A stretch of 64,000 bases of DNA from Lagopus muta (lineage: Eukaryota > Chordata > Aves > Galliformes > Phasianidae): contig NC_064433.1 in NCBI RefSeq assembly GCF_023343835.1, positions 65,618,032 through 65,682,031 of the forward strand, written 5' to 3'. Of this stretch, positions 40,481-52,495 are shown piece by piece. Below the pieces are notes generated by a model that saw only the letters and a program-made list of their open reading frames with translations, was not told where the DNA came from and ran no database searches. The translations under genes and the position numbers were made by a program. Within the stretch, counting starts at the first letter, position 1, and each line of letters begins with the position of its first letter.

Positions 40481-41989
40481 ACCACCACCCACTAACACAC
40501 ACCACCAGCACCACCAGTCTCTAACACACAACAGCACAACCACCAACAACCCTCTAACACACACCTCCAACACCACCACCCTCTAACACACACCACCACC
40601 AGCACCACCACCCTCTAACACACACCACCACCACCCTGTAAAAAACACCACCACCACCATCTAAAATACTCTACCACCACCACCACCACCACCTAAAATA
40701 CTCTACCATCACCACCACTGCCAGCCTCTAACACTCAGCACCACCACCACCACCCTCTAACACACACCACCACCACGCACACAACCTCCCTCTAACACAC
40801 ACCACCACGAACACCACGACCACCACCCTCTAACACAAAACACCATCACCACCACCACACTCTAACACACAACAACACCACCAGCCTGTAACACACACCA
40901 CCATGACCAGCACCACCACGAGCCTCTAACACACACCACCTCGAGCCTCTAACACACACCACCTCGAGCCTCTAACACACACCACCACCAGCCTCTAACA
41001 CACACCACCACCAGCCTCTAACACACACCACCACCAGCCTCTAACACACACCACCACCAGCCTCTAACACACACCACCACCACCACCCACTAACATCTAC
41101 CACCACCACCACCCTCTAACACGTACCACCACCACCACCACCCTCTAACACTCACCACCACCACCACCACCCTCTAACACGCACCACCACCACCAACCTC
41201 TAACACACACCACCACAACCATCCTCTAAAACACACCACCACCACCACCATCTAAAATACACTACCAGCACCACCACCGCCACCCACTAACATTCACCAC
41301 CACCACCACCCTCTAACACTCACCACCACCACCACCCTCTAACACGCACCACCACCACCACCCTCTAACACGCACCACCACCACCACCCTCTAACACGCA
41401 CCACCATCACCACCACCACGCTCTAACACACACCAACACCACCAGCCTCTAAAACACACCACCACCAGCCTCTAACACACACCACCACCACCACCAGCCT
41501 CTAACACACACCACCTCCACCACCCTGCAACACACACCAACACGACCCTGCAACACACACCACCACAAGCACAAACCTCTAACACACACCACCACGACCA
41601 CCACCACCCTCTGACATACACCATCACGACCAACACCACCCTCTAACACACACCACCACGACCACCACCACCATCTAAAATACTCTACCACCACCACCAC
41701 CTCCACCCTCTAACACTCAGCACCACCACCACCACCCTCTAACACACACCACCACCTTCTAACACACACCACCACCACCACCCTCTAACACACACCACCA
41801 CCAGCACCACCCTCTAACACACACCATCACGACCACCACCACCCTCTAACACACACCAACACCATCCTCTAAAAAACACCACCACCACCACCATCTAAAA
41901 TACTCTACCACCACCACCACCACCACCTAAAATACTCTACCATCACCACCACTGCCAGCCTCTAACACTCAGCACCACCACCACCACAC

Positions 41990-42310
41990 TCTAACACACA
42001 CCACCACCACCACCACCCTCTAACATGCACCACCACCACCACCACCCTCTAACACGCTCCACCACCCCCACCACCCTCTAACACACTCCACAACCCCCAC
42101 CCTCTAACACACACCACCACCCCCACCCTCTAACACACACCACAACCATCCCCAACCTCTAACACACACCACAAACCCCACCCTCTAACAAACATGACAA
42201 ACCCCAACCTCTAACACACACCACAACCACCACCCTCTATCACACATCACCAGAACCACCCCCCACTAACAGACACCAACACCACCAACCTCTAACACTC
42301 ACCATCCTCT
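41990..42310. repeat. Decayed right edge of the satellite
   Basis: Units diverge progressively (CCACCCCCACC, CCACAACCATCC, AACATGACAAACC, CTCTATCACACATC). The final unit, CTCTAACACTCACCATCCTC, merges with the macrosatellite sequence. The last CTAAC (42,292-42,296) followed by TCCTCTCCACAG (ending 42,316) makes a strong 3' splice-site-like arrangement. Confidence 0.85.
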
Positions 42311-43963
42311 CCACAGTGCAGCGTCGGAGATCCGTTTGGTTCAGCTTCTCAGCATCATCCACCAGAGAAACGACTCTTTCTGTTTCCCCAGCATTGTCTT
42401 TTGGCAGACTGCCCTCTCCAGCACCACCCGTTGTGGGAGTAACCCTCTCCAGTGCCTTCACCAGTGTCGCCTGTCACAGGAGCGCCCTCTCCATTGCATC
42501 TCCAGCATCATCCATCACGGCAGTACCCGCTCCATTTTCCTCTCAAGCTACGCCTGCAGACGTGTCCAATGCTTGCGCTTTTCCAGTGTCGCCTGTGGTG
42601 GTGCGCTGTCTTTTTAGGCTTCTCCAGTGACATCCTTCATGGGAGCAGCCTCTTGATTGCCCTCTTCAGCATTCTCCATCATGTGATCACCCTCTCCGTT
42701 GCCACCTCCAGTGCCATGCGTTGCAGGAGCACTCTCTTGGTTGAGCTCTCCAGCACCATGTGTCATGGTTGCTCCGTCTTCATTGCCTTCCCTTCGAGTG
42801 TGCACCGTTCCTGGCATCATCTGTGGCATCGTTCTTCTGGTGAGCACCGCCTCTAGCATAGTCCTTACTATGAGCAGCACCTTTTGTAGTGTTGCTAGCA
42901 TCGTGTATGTGGTGAGCACCGTCTCCAGCACCAGCTCTGGTTTAATCTTTCAGAATCGCACTTCCTAGAGCACTGCCTCTGGCATCGTCCATTGGCGAAG
43001 CGCCTACTCCAACAACATCTACAGCATCATCCGTTGAGAAAGCTCCTTTTTGTGCAGCTTGACAGCATCAACCACCAGACGAGCGCTGCTTTCTGTATCT
43101 CCAGCACTGTCCCTAGGCAGACCGCCCTTTCCAGCATCACCTGTCCCGGGAGCAACCGTCTCCAGCATAGTCCATCATGAGACCAACCTCTCAGTTGCCC
43201 TTCATAGCATCTTCTCCCAAGGGAGAGCACTCTCATTCGCATTCTCCAATTTCATCCATCAGACGAGCACCCTCTCCTTCTGCTTATCTAGCATTCACCT
43301 TCACGGGAGCACCCCCACCTTACGCTTCTCCTTTGTCGCCTGTCGTGGGAGCAAAGCCTCATGCTGCATTTTCAGCTGCATCTGCCATTGGAAGACCACA
43401 TCCTGCTGCTTCCTCAGCTTTGTTCACTGGAAAAGTTATGCGCCGCCCTGCTTCAGCAGCACTGCCTGTCTCAGGTGCCCCATCACCTTCTCTGTACTTC
43501 TGGAGTATGCCCTGTCAGGCACCGCCTCTAGCATCGTCGTTCTGATGTGTGCCATCTCCTGCACTACCTCTTCCCTTGTCCTTCTGGTGAGCACATCTAC
43601 GGTTTTGCCTTCATCTTTATCCTTCCAGTGAGCACCATCTCCGGTGCCGCCCCTTGCTTGGTCCTCCTGGTAAGCGCATCAGCAGAGCCACCAGTCCCAG
43701 AAGCGCCCAGGGCAGCGTGGATTGTTGCGGGAGCGCTGTTTATGGCCTCACGTGTGGCATCGTCCTTGTGGATGGTGCAATCTCCTGTGCTACCTGTGAC
43801 ATTGTCCTTCTGGCGAGCCATCTCCAGCACCGCCTCTTGCACTGTCCTGATTGTGAGCAGCATCTTTTGTTGTGCCACTGGCACTGTCTTTCTGGCGAGC
43901 ACCATCTCCTGCACCGCTTCAGTTTAATCGTTCTGATTATCGCTTTCGGCAGTGCCTCCTCTG
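42311..43963. repeat. Macrosatellite HOR copy 3, right fragment
   Basis: This is the continuation of the unit interrupted at 6,890. A diverged 30-bp stretch (TCGGAGATCCGTTTGG aligns with TGGGAGCTCCTTTCGG) leads into CAGCTTCTCAGCATCATCC at 42,342, equal to 5,242 in copy 2. From there 1,622 bp run to the next unit start. With the missing 68 bp of unit start this equals 1,690 bp, a normal length. It is type A (CTTTCAGAATCGCACTTCC near 42,950; CTCCCAAGGGAGAG near 43,214). Confidence 0.9.
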
Positions 43964-45667
43964 GCATAGTGCATTGCCTAAGTGATTCTACACCATCCTC
44001 TGCACCATCCGCTGCACCATCCATTGTGGGAGCTCCTTTCGGTGCAGCTTGTCAGCATCATCCACCAGACAAGCGCCGCTTTCTGTTTCTCCAGCATTGT
44101 CTGTTGGCAGACTGCCCTCTCCAGCACCACCCGTCGTGGGAGTAACCCTCTCCAGTGCCTTCACCAGTGTCGCCTGTCACAGGAGCGCCCTCTCCATTGC
44201 ATCTCCAGCATCATCCATCACGGCAGTACCCGCTCCATTTTCCTCTCAAGCTACGCCTGCAGACGTGTCCAATGCTTGCGCTTTTCCAGTGTCGCCTGTG
44301 GTGGTGCGCTGTCTTTTTAGGCTTCTCCAGTGACATCCTTCATGGGAGCAGCCTCTTGATTGCCCTCTTCAGCATTCTCCATCATGTGATCACCCTCTCC
44401 GTTGCCACCTCCAGCGCCATGCGTTGCAGGAGCACTCTCTTGGTTGAGCTCTCCAGCACCATGTGTCATGGTTGCTCCGTCTTCATTGCCTTCCCTTCGA
44501 GTGTGCACCGTTCCTGGCACCATCTGTGGCATCGTTCTTCTGGTGAGCACCGCCTCTAGCATAGTCCTTACTATGAGCAGCACCTTTTGTAGTGTTGCTA
44601 GCATCGTGTATGTGGTGAGCACCGTCTCCAGCACCAGCTCTGGTGTAATCTTTCTGAACAGCACTTCCTGGAGCACTGCCTCTGGCATCGTCCATTGGCG
44701 AAGCGCCTACTCCAACAACATCTACAGCATCATCCGTTGAGGGAGCTCCTTTTTGTGCAGCTTGTCAGCATCAACCACCAGACGAGCGCTGCTTTCTGTA
44801 TCTCCAGCACTGTCCCTAGGCAGACTACCCTTTCCAGCATCGCCTGTCCCGGGAGCAACCGTCTCCAGCATAGTCCATCATGAGACCAACCTCTCAGTTG
44901 CCCTTCATAGCATCTTCTCTCACAGGAGAGCACTCTCATTTGGATTCTCCAATTTCATCCATCAGACGAGCACCCTCTCCTTCTGCTTATCTAGCATTCA
45001 CCTTCACGGGAGCACCCCCACCTTACGCTTCTCCTTTGTCGCCTGTCGTGGGAGCAAAGCCTCATGCTGCATTTTCAGCTGCATCTGCCATTGGAAGACC
45101 ACATCCTGCTGCTTCCTCAGCTTTGTTCACTGGAAAAGTTATGCGCCGCCCTGCTTCAGCAGCACTGCCTGTCTCAGGTGCCCCATCACCTTCTCTGTAC
45201 TTCTGGAGTATGCCCTGTCAGGCACCGCCTCTAGCATTGTCGTTCTGATGTGTGCCATCTCCTGCACTACCACTTGCCTTGTCCTTCTGGTGAGCACATC
45301 TACGGTTTTGCCTTCAGCATTATCCTTCCAGTGAGCACCATCTCCGGTGCCGCCCCTTGCTTGGTCGTCCTGGTAAGCGCATCAGCAGAGCCACCAGTCC
45401 CAGAAGCGCCCAAGGCAGCGTGGATTGTTGCGGGAGCGCTGTTTATGGCCTCACGTGTGGCATCGTCCTTGTGGATGGTGCAATCTCCTGTGCTACCTGT
45501 GACATTGTCCTTCTGGCGAGCCATCTCCAGCACCGCCTCTTGCACTGTCCTGATTGTGAGCAGCATCTTTTGTTGTGCCACTGGCACTGTCTTTCTGGTG
45601 AGCACCATCTCCTGCACCGCTTCAGTGTAATCGCTCTGACTATCGCTTTCGGCAGTGCCTCCTCTGG
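43964..45667. repeat. HOR copy 4, 1,704 bp, type B
   Basis: The unit start is altered to CATAGTGCATTGCC. The 12-bp site has three CACCATCC elements and the following block reads CCATTGTGGG. Type B markers: CTTTCTGAACAGCACTTCC near 44,653 and CTCTCACAGGAGAG near 44,916. Confidence 0.92.
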
Positions 45668-47395
45668 CATAGTCCGTTGCCTAAGTGCACTCTACACCAT
45701 CCGCTGCACCATCCGCTGCACCATCCGCTGCACCATCCGCTGCACCATCCATCGTGGGAGCTCCTTTCGGTGCAGCTTGTCAGCATCATCCACCAGACAA
45801 GCGCCGCTTTCTGTTTCTCCAGCATTGTCTGTTGGCAGACTGCCCTCTCCAGCACCACCCGTCGTGGGAGTAACCCTCTCCAGTGCCTTCACCAGTGTCA
45901 CCTGTCACAGGAGCGCCCTCTCCATTGCATCTCCAGCATCATCCATCACGGCAGTACCCGCTCCATTTTCCTCTCAAGCTACGTCTGCAGACGTGTCCAA
46001 TGCTTGCGCTTTTCCAGCGTCGCCAGTGGTGGTGCGCTGTCTTTATAGGCTTCTCCATTGTCATCCTTCATGGGAGCAGCCTCTTGATTGCCCTCTTCAG
46101 CATTCTCCATCGTGTGATCACCCTCTCCGTTGCCATCTCCAGCGCCATGCGTTGCAGGAGCACTCTCTTGGTTGAGCTCTCCAGCACCATGTGTCATGGT
46201 TGCTCCGTCTTCATTGCCTTCCCTTCGAGTGTGCACCGTTCCTGGCACCATCTGTGGCATCGTTCTTCTGGTGAGCACCGCCTCTAGCATAGTCCTTACT
46301 ATGAGCAGCACCTTTTGTAGTGTTGCTAGCATCGTGTATGTGGTGAGCACCGTCTCCAGCACCAGCTCTGGTTTAATCTTTCAGAATCGCACTTCCTAGA
46401 GCACTGCCTCTGGCATCGTCCATTGGCGAAGTGCCTTCTCCAACAACATCTACAGCATCATCCGTTGGGGGAGCTCCTTTTTGTGCAGCTTGTCAGCATC
46501 AACCACCAGACGAGCGCTGCTTTCTGTATCTCCAGCACTGTCCCTAGGCAGACTGCCCTTTCCAGCATCACCTGTCCCGGGAGCAACCGTCTCCAGCATA
46601 GTCCATCGTGAGACCAACCTCTCAGTTGCCCTTTATAGCATCTTCTCCCAAGGGAGAGCACTCTCATTCGCATTCTCCAATTTCATCCATCAGACGAGCA
46701 CCCTCTCCTTCTGCTTATCTAGCATTCACCTTCACGGGAGCACCCCCACCTTACGCTTCTCCTTTGTCGCCTGTCGTGGGAGCAAAGCCTCATGCTGCAT
46801 TTTCAGCTGCATCTGCCATTGGGAGACCACATCCTGCTGCTTCCTCAGCTTTGTTCACTGGAAAAGTTATGCGCCGCCCTGCTTCAGCAGCACTGCCTGT
46901 CTCAGGTGCCCCATCACCTTCTCTGTACTTCTGGAGTATGCCCTGTCAGGCACCACCTCTAACATCGTCGTTCTGATGTGTGCCATCTCCTGCACTACCT
47001 CTTGCCTTGTCCTTCTGGTGAGCACATCTACGGTTTTGCCTTCAGCATTATCCTTCCAGTGAGCACCATCTCCGGTGCCGCCCCTTGCTTGGTCCTCCTG
47101 GTAAGCGCATCAGCAGAGCCACCAGTCCCAGAAGCGCCCAGGGCAGCGTGGATTGTTGCGGGAGCGCTGTTTATGGCCTCACGTGTGGCATCGTCCTTGT
47201 GGATGGTGCAATCTCCTGTGCTACCTGTGACATTGTCCTACTGGCGAGCCATCTCCAGCACCGCCTCTTGCACTGTCCTGATTGTGAGCAGCATCTTTTG
47301 TTGTGCCACTGGCACTGTCTTTCTGGCGAGCACCATCTCCTGCACCGCTTCAGTTTAATCGTTCTGATTATCGCCTTCGGCAGTGCCTCCTCTGG
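45668..47395. repeat. HOR copy 5, 1,728 bp, type A
   Basis: Five CACCATCC elements at 45,696-45,751, tied for the most in the window. They account exactly for the extra 24 bp over a three-element unit. Type A at both diagnostic sites (near 46,380 and 46,640). It shares CTTTATAGGCTTCTCCATTG near 46,040 only with copy 10. Confidence 0.92.
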
Positions 47396-49099
47396 CATAG
47401 TCCATTGCCTAAGTGAACTCTACACCATCCGCTGCACCATCCGCTGCACCATCCATCGTGGGAGCTCCTTTCGGTGCAGCTTGTCAGCATCATCCACCAG
47501 ACAAGCGCCGCTTTCTGTTTCTCCAGCATTGTCTGTTGGCAGACTGCCCTCTCCAGCACCACCCGTTGTGGGAGTAACCCTCTCCAGTGCCTTCACCAGT
47601 GTCGCCTGTCACAGGAGCGCCCTCTCCATTGCATCTCCAGCATCATCCATCACGGCAGTACCCGCTCCATTTTCCTCTCAAGCTACGTCTGCAGACGTGT
47701 CCAATGCTAGCGCTTTTCCAGCGTCGCCTGTGGTGGTGCGCTGTCTTTTTAGGCTTCTCCAGTGTCATTCTTCACGGGAGCAGCCTCTTGATTGCCCTCT
47801 TCAGCATTCTCCATCGTGTGATCAGCCTCTCCGTTGCCATCTCCAGCGCCATGCGTTGCAGGAGCACTCTCTTGGTTGAGCTCTCCAGCACCATGTGTCA
47901 TGGTTGCTCCGTCTTCACTGCCTTCACTTCGAGTGTGCACCGTTCCTGGCACCATCTGGGGCATCGTTCTTCTGGTGAGCACCGCCTCTAGCATAGTCCT
48001 TATTATGAGCAGCACCTTTTGTAGTGTTGCTAGCATCGTGTATGTGGTGAGCACCGTCTCCAGCACCAGCTCTGGTGTAATCTTTCTGAACAGCACTTCC
48101 TGGAGCACTGCCTCTGGCATCGTCCATTGGCGAAGCGCCTACTCCAACAACATCTACAGCATCATCCGTTGAGGGAGCTCCTTTTTGTGCAGCTTGTCAG
48201 CATCAACCACCAGACGAGCGCTGCTTTCTGTATCTCCAGCACTGTCCCTAGGCAGACTGCCCTTTCCAGCATCACCTGTCCCGGGAGCAACCGTCTCCAG
48301 CATAGTCCATCGTGAGACCAACCTCTCAGTTGCCCTTTATAGCATCTTCTCTCACAGGAGAGCACTCTCATTTGGATTCTCCAATTTCATCCATCATACG
48401 AGCACCCTCTCCTTCTGCTTATCTAGCATTCACCTTCACGGGAGCACCCCAACCTTACGCTTCTCCTTTGTCGCCTGTCGTGGGAGCAAAGCCTCATGCT
48501 GCATTTTCAGCTGCATCTGCCATTGGAAGACCACATCCTGCTGCTTCCTCAGCTTTGTTCACTGGAAAAGTTATGCGCTGCCCTGCTTCAGCAGCACTGC
48601 CTGTCTCAGGTGCCCCATCACCTTCTCTGTACTTCTGGAGTATGCCCTGTCAGGCACCGCCTCTAGCATCGTCGTTCTGATGTGTGCCATCTCCTGCACT
48701 ACCTCTTGCCTTGTCCTTCTGGTGAGCACATCTACGGTTTTGCCTTCAGCATTATCCTTCCAGTGAGCACCATCTCCGGTGCCGCCCCTTGCTTGGTCGT
48801 CCTGGTAAGCGCATCAGCAGAGCCACCAGTCCCAGAAGCGCCCAGGGCAGTGTGGATTGTTGCGGGAGCGCTGTTTATGGCCTCACGTGTGGCATCGTCC
48901 TTGTGGATGGTGCAATCTCCTGTGCTACCTGTGACATTGTCCTTCTGGCGAGCCATCTCCAGCACCGCCTCTTGCACTGTCCTGATTGTGAGCAGCATCT
49001 TTTGTTGTGCCACTGGCACTGTCTTTCTGGCGAGCACCATCTCCTGCACCGCTTCAGTTTAATCGTTCTGATTATCACTTTCGGCAGTGCCTCCTCTGG
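47396..49099. repeat. HOR copy 6, 1,704 bp, type B
   Basis: Three CACCATCC elements. Private or rare changes include CAATGCTAGCGC (47,702) and CACTGCCTTCACTTCGAG (47,917), the latter shared with copy 9. Type B at both diagnostic sites. Confidence 0.92.
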
Positions 49100-50803
49100 C
49101 ATAGTCCATTGCCTCAGTGAACTCTACACCATCCGCTGCACCATCCGCTGCACCATCCATCGTGGGAGCTCCTTTCAGTGCAGCTTGTCAGCACCATCCA
49201 CCAGACAAGCGTCGCTTTCTGTTTCTCCAGCATTGTCTGTTGGCAGACTGCCCTCTCCAGCACCACCCGTCGTGGGAGTAACCCTCTCCAGTGCCTTCAC
49301 CAGTGTCGCCTGTCACAGGAGCGCCCTCTCCATTGCATCTCCAGCATCATCCATCACGGCAGTACCCGCTCCATTTTCCTCTCAAGCTACGTCTGCAGAC
49401 GTGTCCAATGCTTGCGCTTTTCCAGCGTCGCCTGTGGTGGTGCGCTGTCTTTTTAGGCTTCTCCAGTGTCATTCTTCACGGGAGCAGCCTCTTGATTGCC
49501 CTCTTCAGCATTCTCCATCGTGTGATCAGCCTCTCCGTTGCCATCTCCAGCGCCATGCGTTGCAGGAGCACTCTCTTGGTTGAGCTCTCCAGCACCATGT
49601 GTCATGGTTGCTCTGTCTTCATTGCCTTCCCTTCGAGTGTGCACCGTTCCTGGCACCATCTGTGGCATCGTTCTTCTGGTGAGCACCGCCTCTAGCATAG
49701 TCCTTACTATGAGCAGCACCTTTTGTAGTGTTGCTAGCATCGTGTATGTGGTGAGCACCGTCTCCAGCACCAGCTCTGGTGTAATCTTTCTGAACAGCAC
49801 TTCCTGGAGCACTGCCTCTGGCATCATCCATTGGCGAAGCGCCTACTCCAACAACATCTACAGCATCATCCGTTGAGGGAGCTCCTTTTTGTGCAGCTTG
49901 TCAGCATCAACCACCAGACGAGCGCTGCTTTCTGTATCTCCAGCAGTGTCCCTAGGCAGACTGCCCTTTCCAGCATCGCCTGTCCCGGGAGCAACCGTCT
50001 CCAGCATAGTCCATCGTGAGACCAACCTCTCAGTTGCCCTTTATAGCATCTTCTCTCACAGGAGAGCACTCTCATTTGGATTCTCCAATTTCATCCATCA
50101 TACGAGCACCCTCTCCTTCTGCTTATCTAGCATTCACCTTCACGGGAGCACCCCAACCTTACGCTTCTCCTTTGTCGCCTGTCGTGGGAGCAAAGCCTCA
50201 TGCTGCATTTTCAGCTGCATCTGCCATTGGGAGACCACATCCTGCTGCTTCCTCAGCTTTGTTCACTGGAAAAGTTATGCGCTGCCCTGCTTCAGCAGCA
50301 CTGCCTGTCTCAGGTGCCCCATCACCTTCTCTGTACTTCTGGAGTATGCCCTGTCAGGCACCGCCTCTAGCATCGTCGTTCTGATGTGTGCCATCTCCTG
50401 CACTACCTCTTGCCTTGTCCTTCTGGTGAGCACATCTACGGTTTTGCCTTCAGCATTATCCTTCCAGTGAGCACCATCTCCGGTGCCGCCCCTTGCTTGG
50501 TCCTCCTGGTAAGCGCATCAGCAGAGCCACCAGTCCCAGAAGCGCCCAGGGCAGCGTGGATTGTTGCGGGAGCGCTGTTTATGGCCTCACGTGTGGCATC
50601 GTCCTTGTGGATGGTGCAATCTCCTGTGCTACCTGTGACATTGTCCTACTGGCGAGCCATCTCCAGCACCGCCTCTTGCACTGTCCTGATTGTGAGCAGC
50701 ATCTTTTGTTGTGCCACTGGCACTGTCTTTCTGGCGAGCACCATCTCCTGCACCGCTTCAGTTTAATCATTCTGATTATCGCTTTCGGCAGTGCCTCCTC
50801 TGG
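49100..50803. repeat. HOR copy 7, 1,704 bp, type B
   Basis: Three CACCATCC elements and GCCTCAGTGAACTC near the start. It carries CAGCACCATCCACC, shared with copy 10. Type B at both diagnostic sites. Its neighbour copy 6 is also type B, breaking simple A-B alternation. Confidence 0.92.
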
Positions 50804-52495
50804 CATAGTCCATTGCCTAAGTGAACTCTACACCATCCGCTGCACCATCCATCGTGGGAGCTCCTTTCGGTGCAGCTTGTCAGCATCATCCACCAGACAA
50901 GCGCCGCTTTCTGTTTCTCCAGCATTGTCTGTTGGCAGACTGCCCTCTCCAGCACCACCCGTCGTGGGAGTAACCCTCTCCAGTGCCTTCACCAGTGTCG
51001 CCTGTCACAGGAGCGCCCTCTCCATTGCATCTCCAGCATCATCCATCACGGCAGTACCCGCTCCATTTTCCTCTCAAGCTACGCCTGCAGACGTGTCCAA
51101 TGCTTGCGCTTTTCCAGCGTCGCCTGTGGTGGTGCGCTGTCTTTTTAGGCTTCTCCAGTGTCATTCTTCACGGGAGCAGCCTCTTGATTGCCCTCTTCAG
51201 CATTCTCCATCGTGTGATCAGCCTCTCCGTTGCCATCTCCAGCGCCATGCGTTGCAGGAGCACTCTCTTGGTTGAGCTCTCCAGCACCATGTGTCATGGT
51301 TGCTCCGTCTTCATTGCCTTCCCTTCGAGTGTGCACCGTTCCTGGCACCATCTGGGGCATCGTTCTTCTGGTGAGCACCGCCTCTAGCATAGTCCTTACT
51401 ATGAGCAGCACCTTTTGTAGTGTTGCTAGCATCGTGTATGTGGTGAGCACCGTCTCCAGCACCAGCTCTGGTTTAATCTTTCAGAATCGCACTTCGTAGA
51501 GCACTGCCTCTGGCATCGTCCATTGGCGAAGCGCCTTCTCCAACAACATCTACAGCATCATCCGTTGGGGGAGCTCCTTTTTGTGCAGCTTGTCAGCATC
51601 AACCACCAGACGAGCGCTGCTTTCTGTATCTCCAGCACTGTCCCTAGGCAGACTGCCCTTTCCAGCATCACCTGTCCCGGGAGCAACCGTCTCCAGCATA
51701 GTCCATCCTGAGACCAACCTCTCAGTTGCCCTTTATAGCATCTTCTCCCAAGGGAGAGCACTCTCATTCGCATTCTCCAATTTCATCCATCAGACGAGCA
51801 CCCTCTCCTTCTGCTTATCTAGCATTCACCTTCACGGGAGCACCCCCACCTTACGCTTCTCCTTTGTCGCCTGTCGTGGGAGCAAAGCCTCATGCTGCAT
51901 TTTCAGCTGCATCTGCCATTGGGAGACCACATCCTTCTGCTTCCTCAGCTTTGTTCACTGGAAAAGTTATGCGCCGCCCTGCTTCAGCAGCACTGCCTGT
52001 TTCAGGTGCCCCATCACCTTCTCTGTACTTCTGGAGCATGCCCTGTCAGGCACCGCCTCTAACATCGTTGTTCTGATGGGTGCCATCTCCTGCACTACCT
52101 CTTGCCTTGTCCTTCTGGTGAGCACAACTATGGTTTTGCCTTCAGCATTATCCTTCCAGTGAGCACCATCTCCGGTGCCGCCCCTTGCTTGGTCGTCCTG
52201 GTAAGCACATCAGCAGAGCCACCAGTCCCAGAAGCGCCCAGGGCAGCGTAGATTGTTGCGGGAGCACTGTTTATGGCCTCACGTGTGGCATCGTCCTTGT
52301 GGATGGTGCAATCTCCTGTGCTACCTGTGACATTGTCCTACTGGCGAGCCATCTCCAGCACCGCCTCTTGCACTGTCCTGATTGTGAGCAGCATCTTTTG
52401 TTGTGCCACTGGCACTGTCTTTCTGGCGAGCACCATCTCCTGCACCGCTTCAGTTTAATCGTTCTGATTATCGCTTTCGGCAGTGCCTCCTCTGG
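50804..52495. repeat. HOR copy 8, 1,692 bp, type A
   Basis: Only two CACCATCC elements, which explains the 12-bp shortfall. Type A at both diagnostic sites, with CACTTCGTAG instead of CACTTCCTAG at 51,490. Confidence 0.92.

Larger units (their letters stand above)
6891..42310. repeat. 35.4-kb CTCTAACACACACC(ACC)n satellite array
   Basis: A continuous tandem array whose monomer is a fixed CTCTAACACACACC segment plus a variable number of ACC triplets, often closed by AG. Units are mostly 20-32 bp, so well over a thousand are present. The + strand is almost only A and C with the fixed T's; G is rare, chiefly in CACCAG, CACGC, CTCTGAC and CACGACC variants. Homogeneous blocks alternate with mixed ones. 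Edges (6,891-7,394 and 41,990-42,310) are more degenerate than the interior, the usual sign of homogenisation by unequal exchange. Antisense open frames rich in Cys, Trp, Val and Gly are by-products. I know no named satellite with this sequence. Confidence 0.97.
31911..42310. repeat. Right third of the satellite, rearranged relative to the 12-kb blocks
   Basis: The same modules occur in a different order and number. 32,400-33,540 resembles 11,460-12,660, 36,355-37,500 resembles 8,597-9,720, and 37,500-38,470 resembles 9,840-11,470. Runs of 23-bp units (33,547-33,665 and 35,267-35,703) and of 26-bp CTCTGACAC units (39,150-39,300) are found only here. No third intact 12-kb copy is present. Confidence 0.75.

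Noticed and set aside
6891-42310. Resemblance of CCCTCTAAC to the telomere C-strand CCCTAA, suggesting interstitial telomeric sequence.
   Set aside because: The extra CT breaks the TAGGGTT core needed by telomere proteins. No true CCCTAA tandem is present, so the likeness is coincidental.
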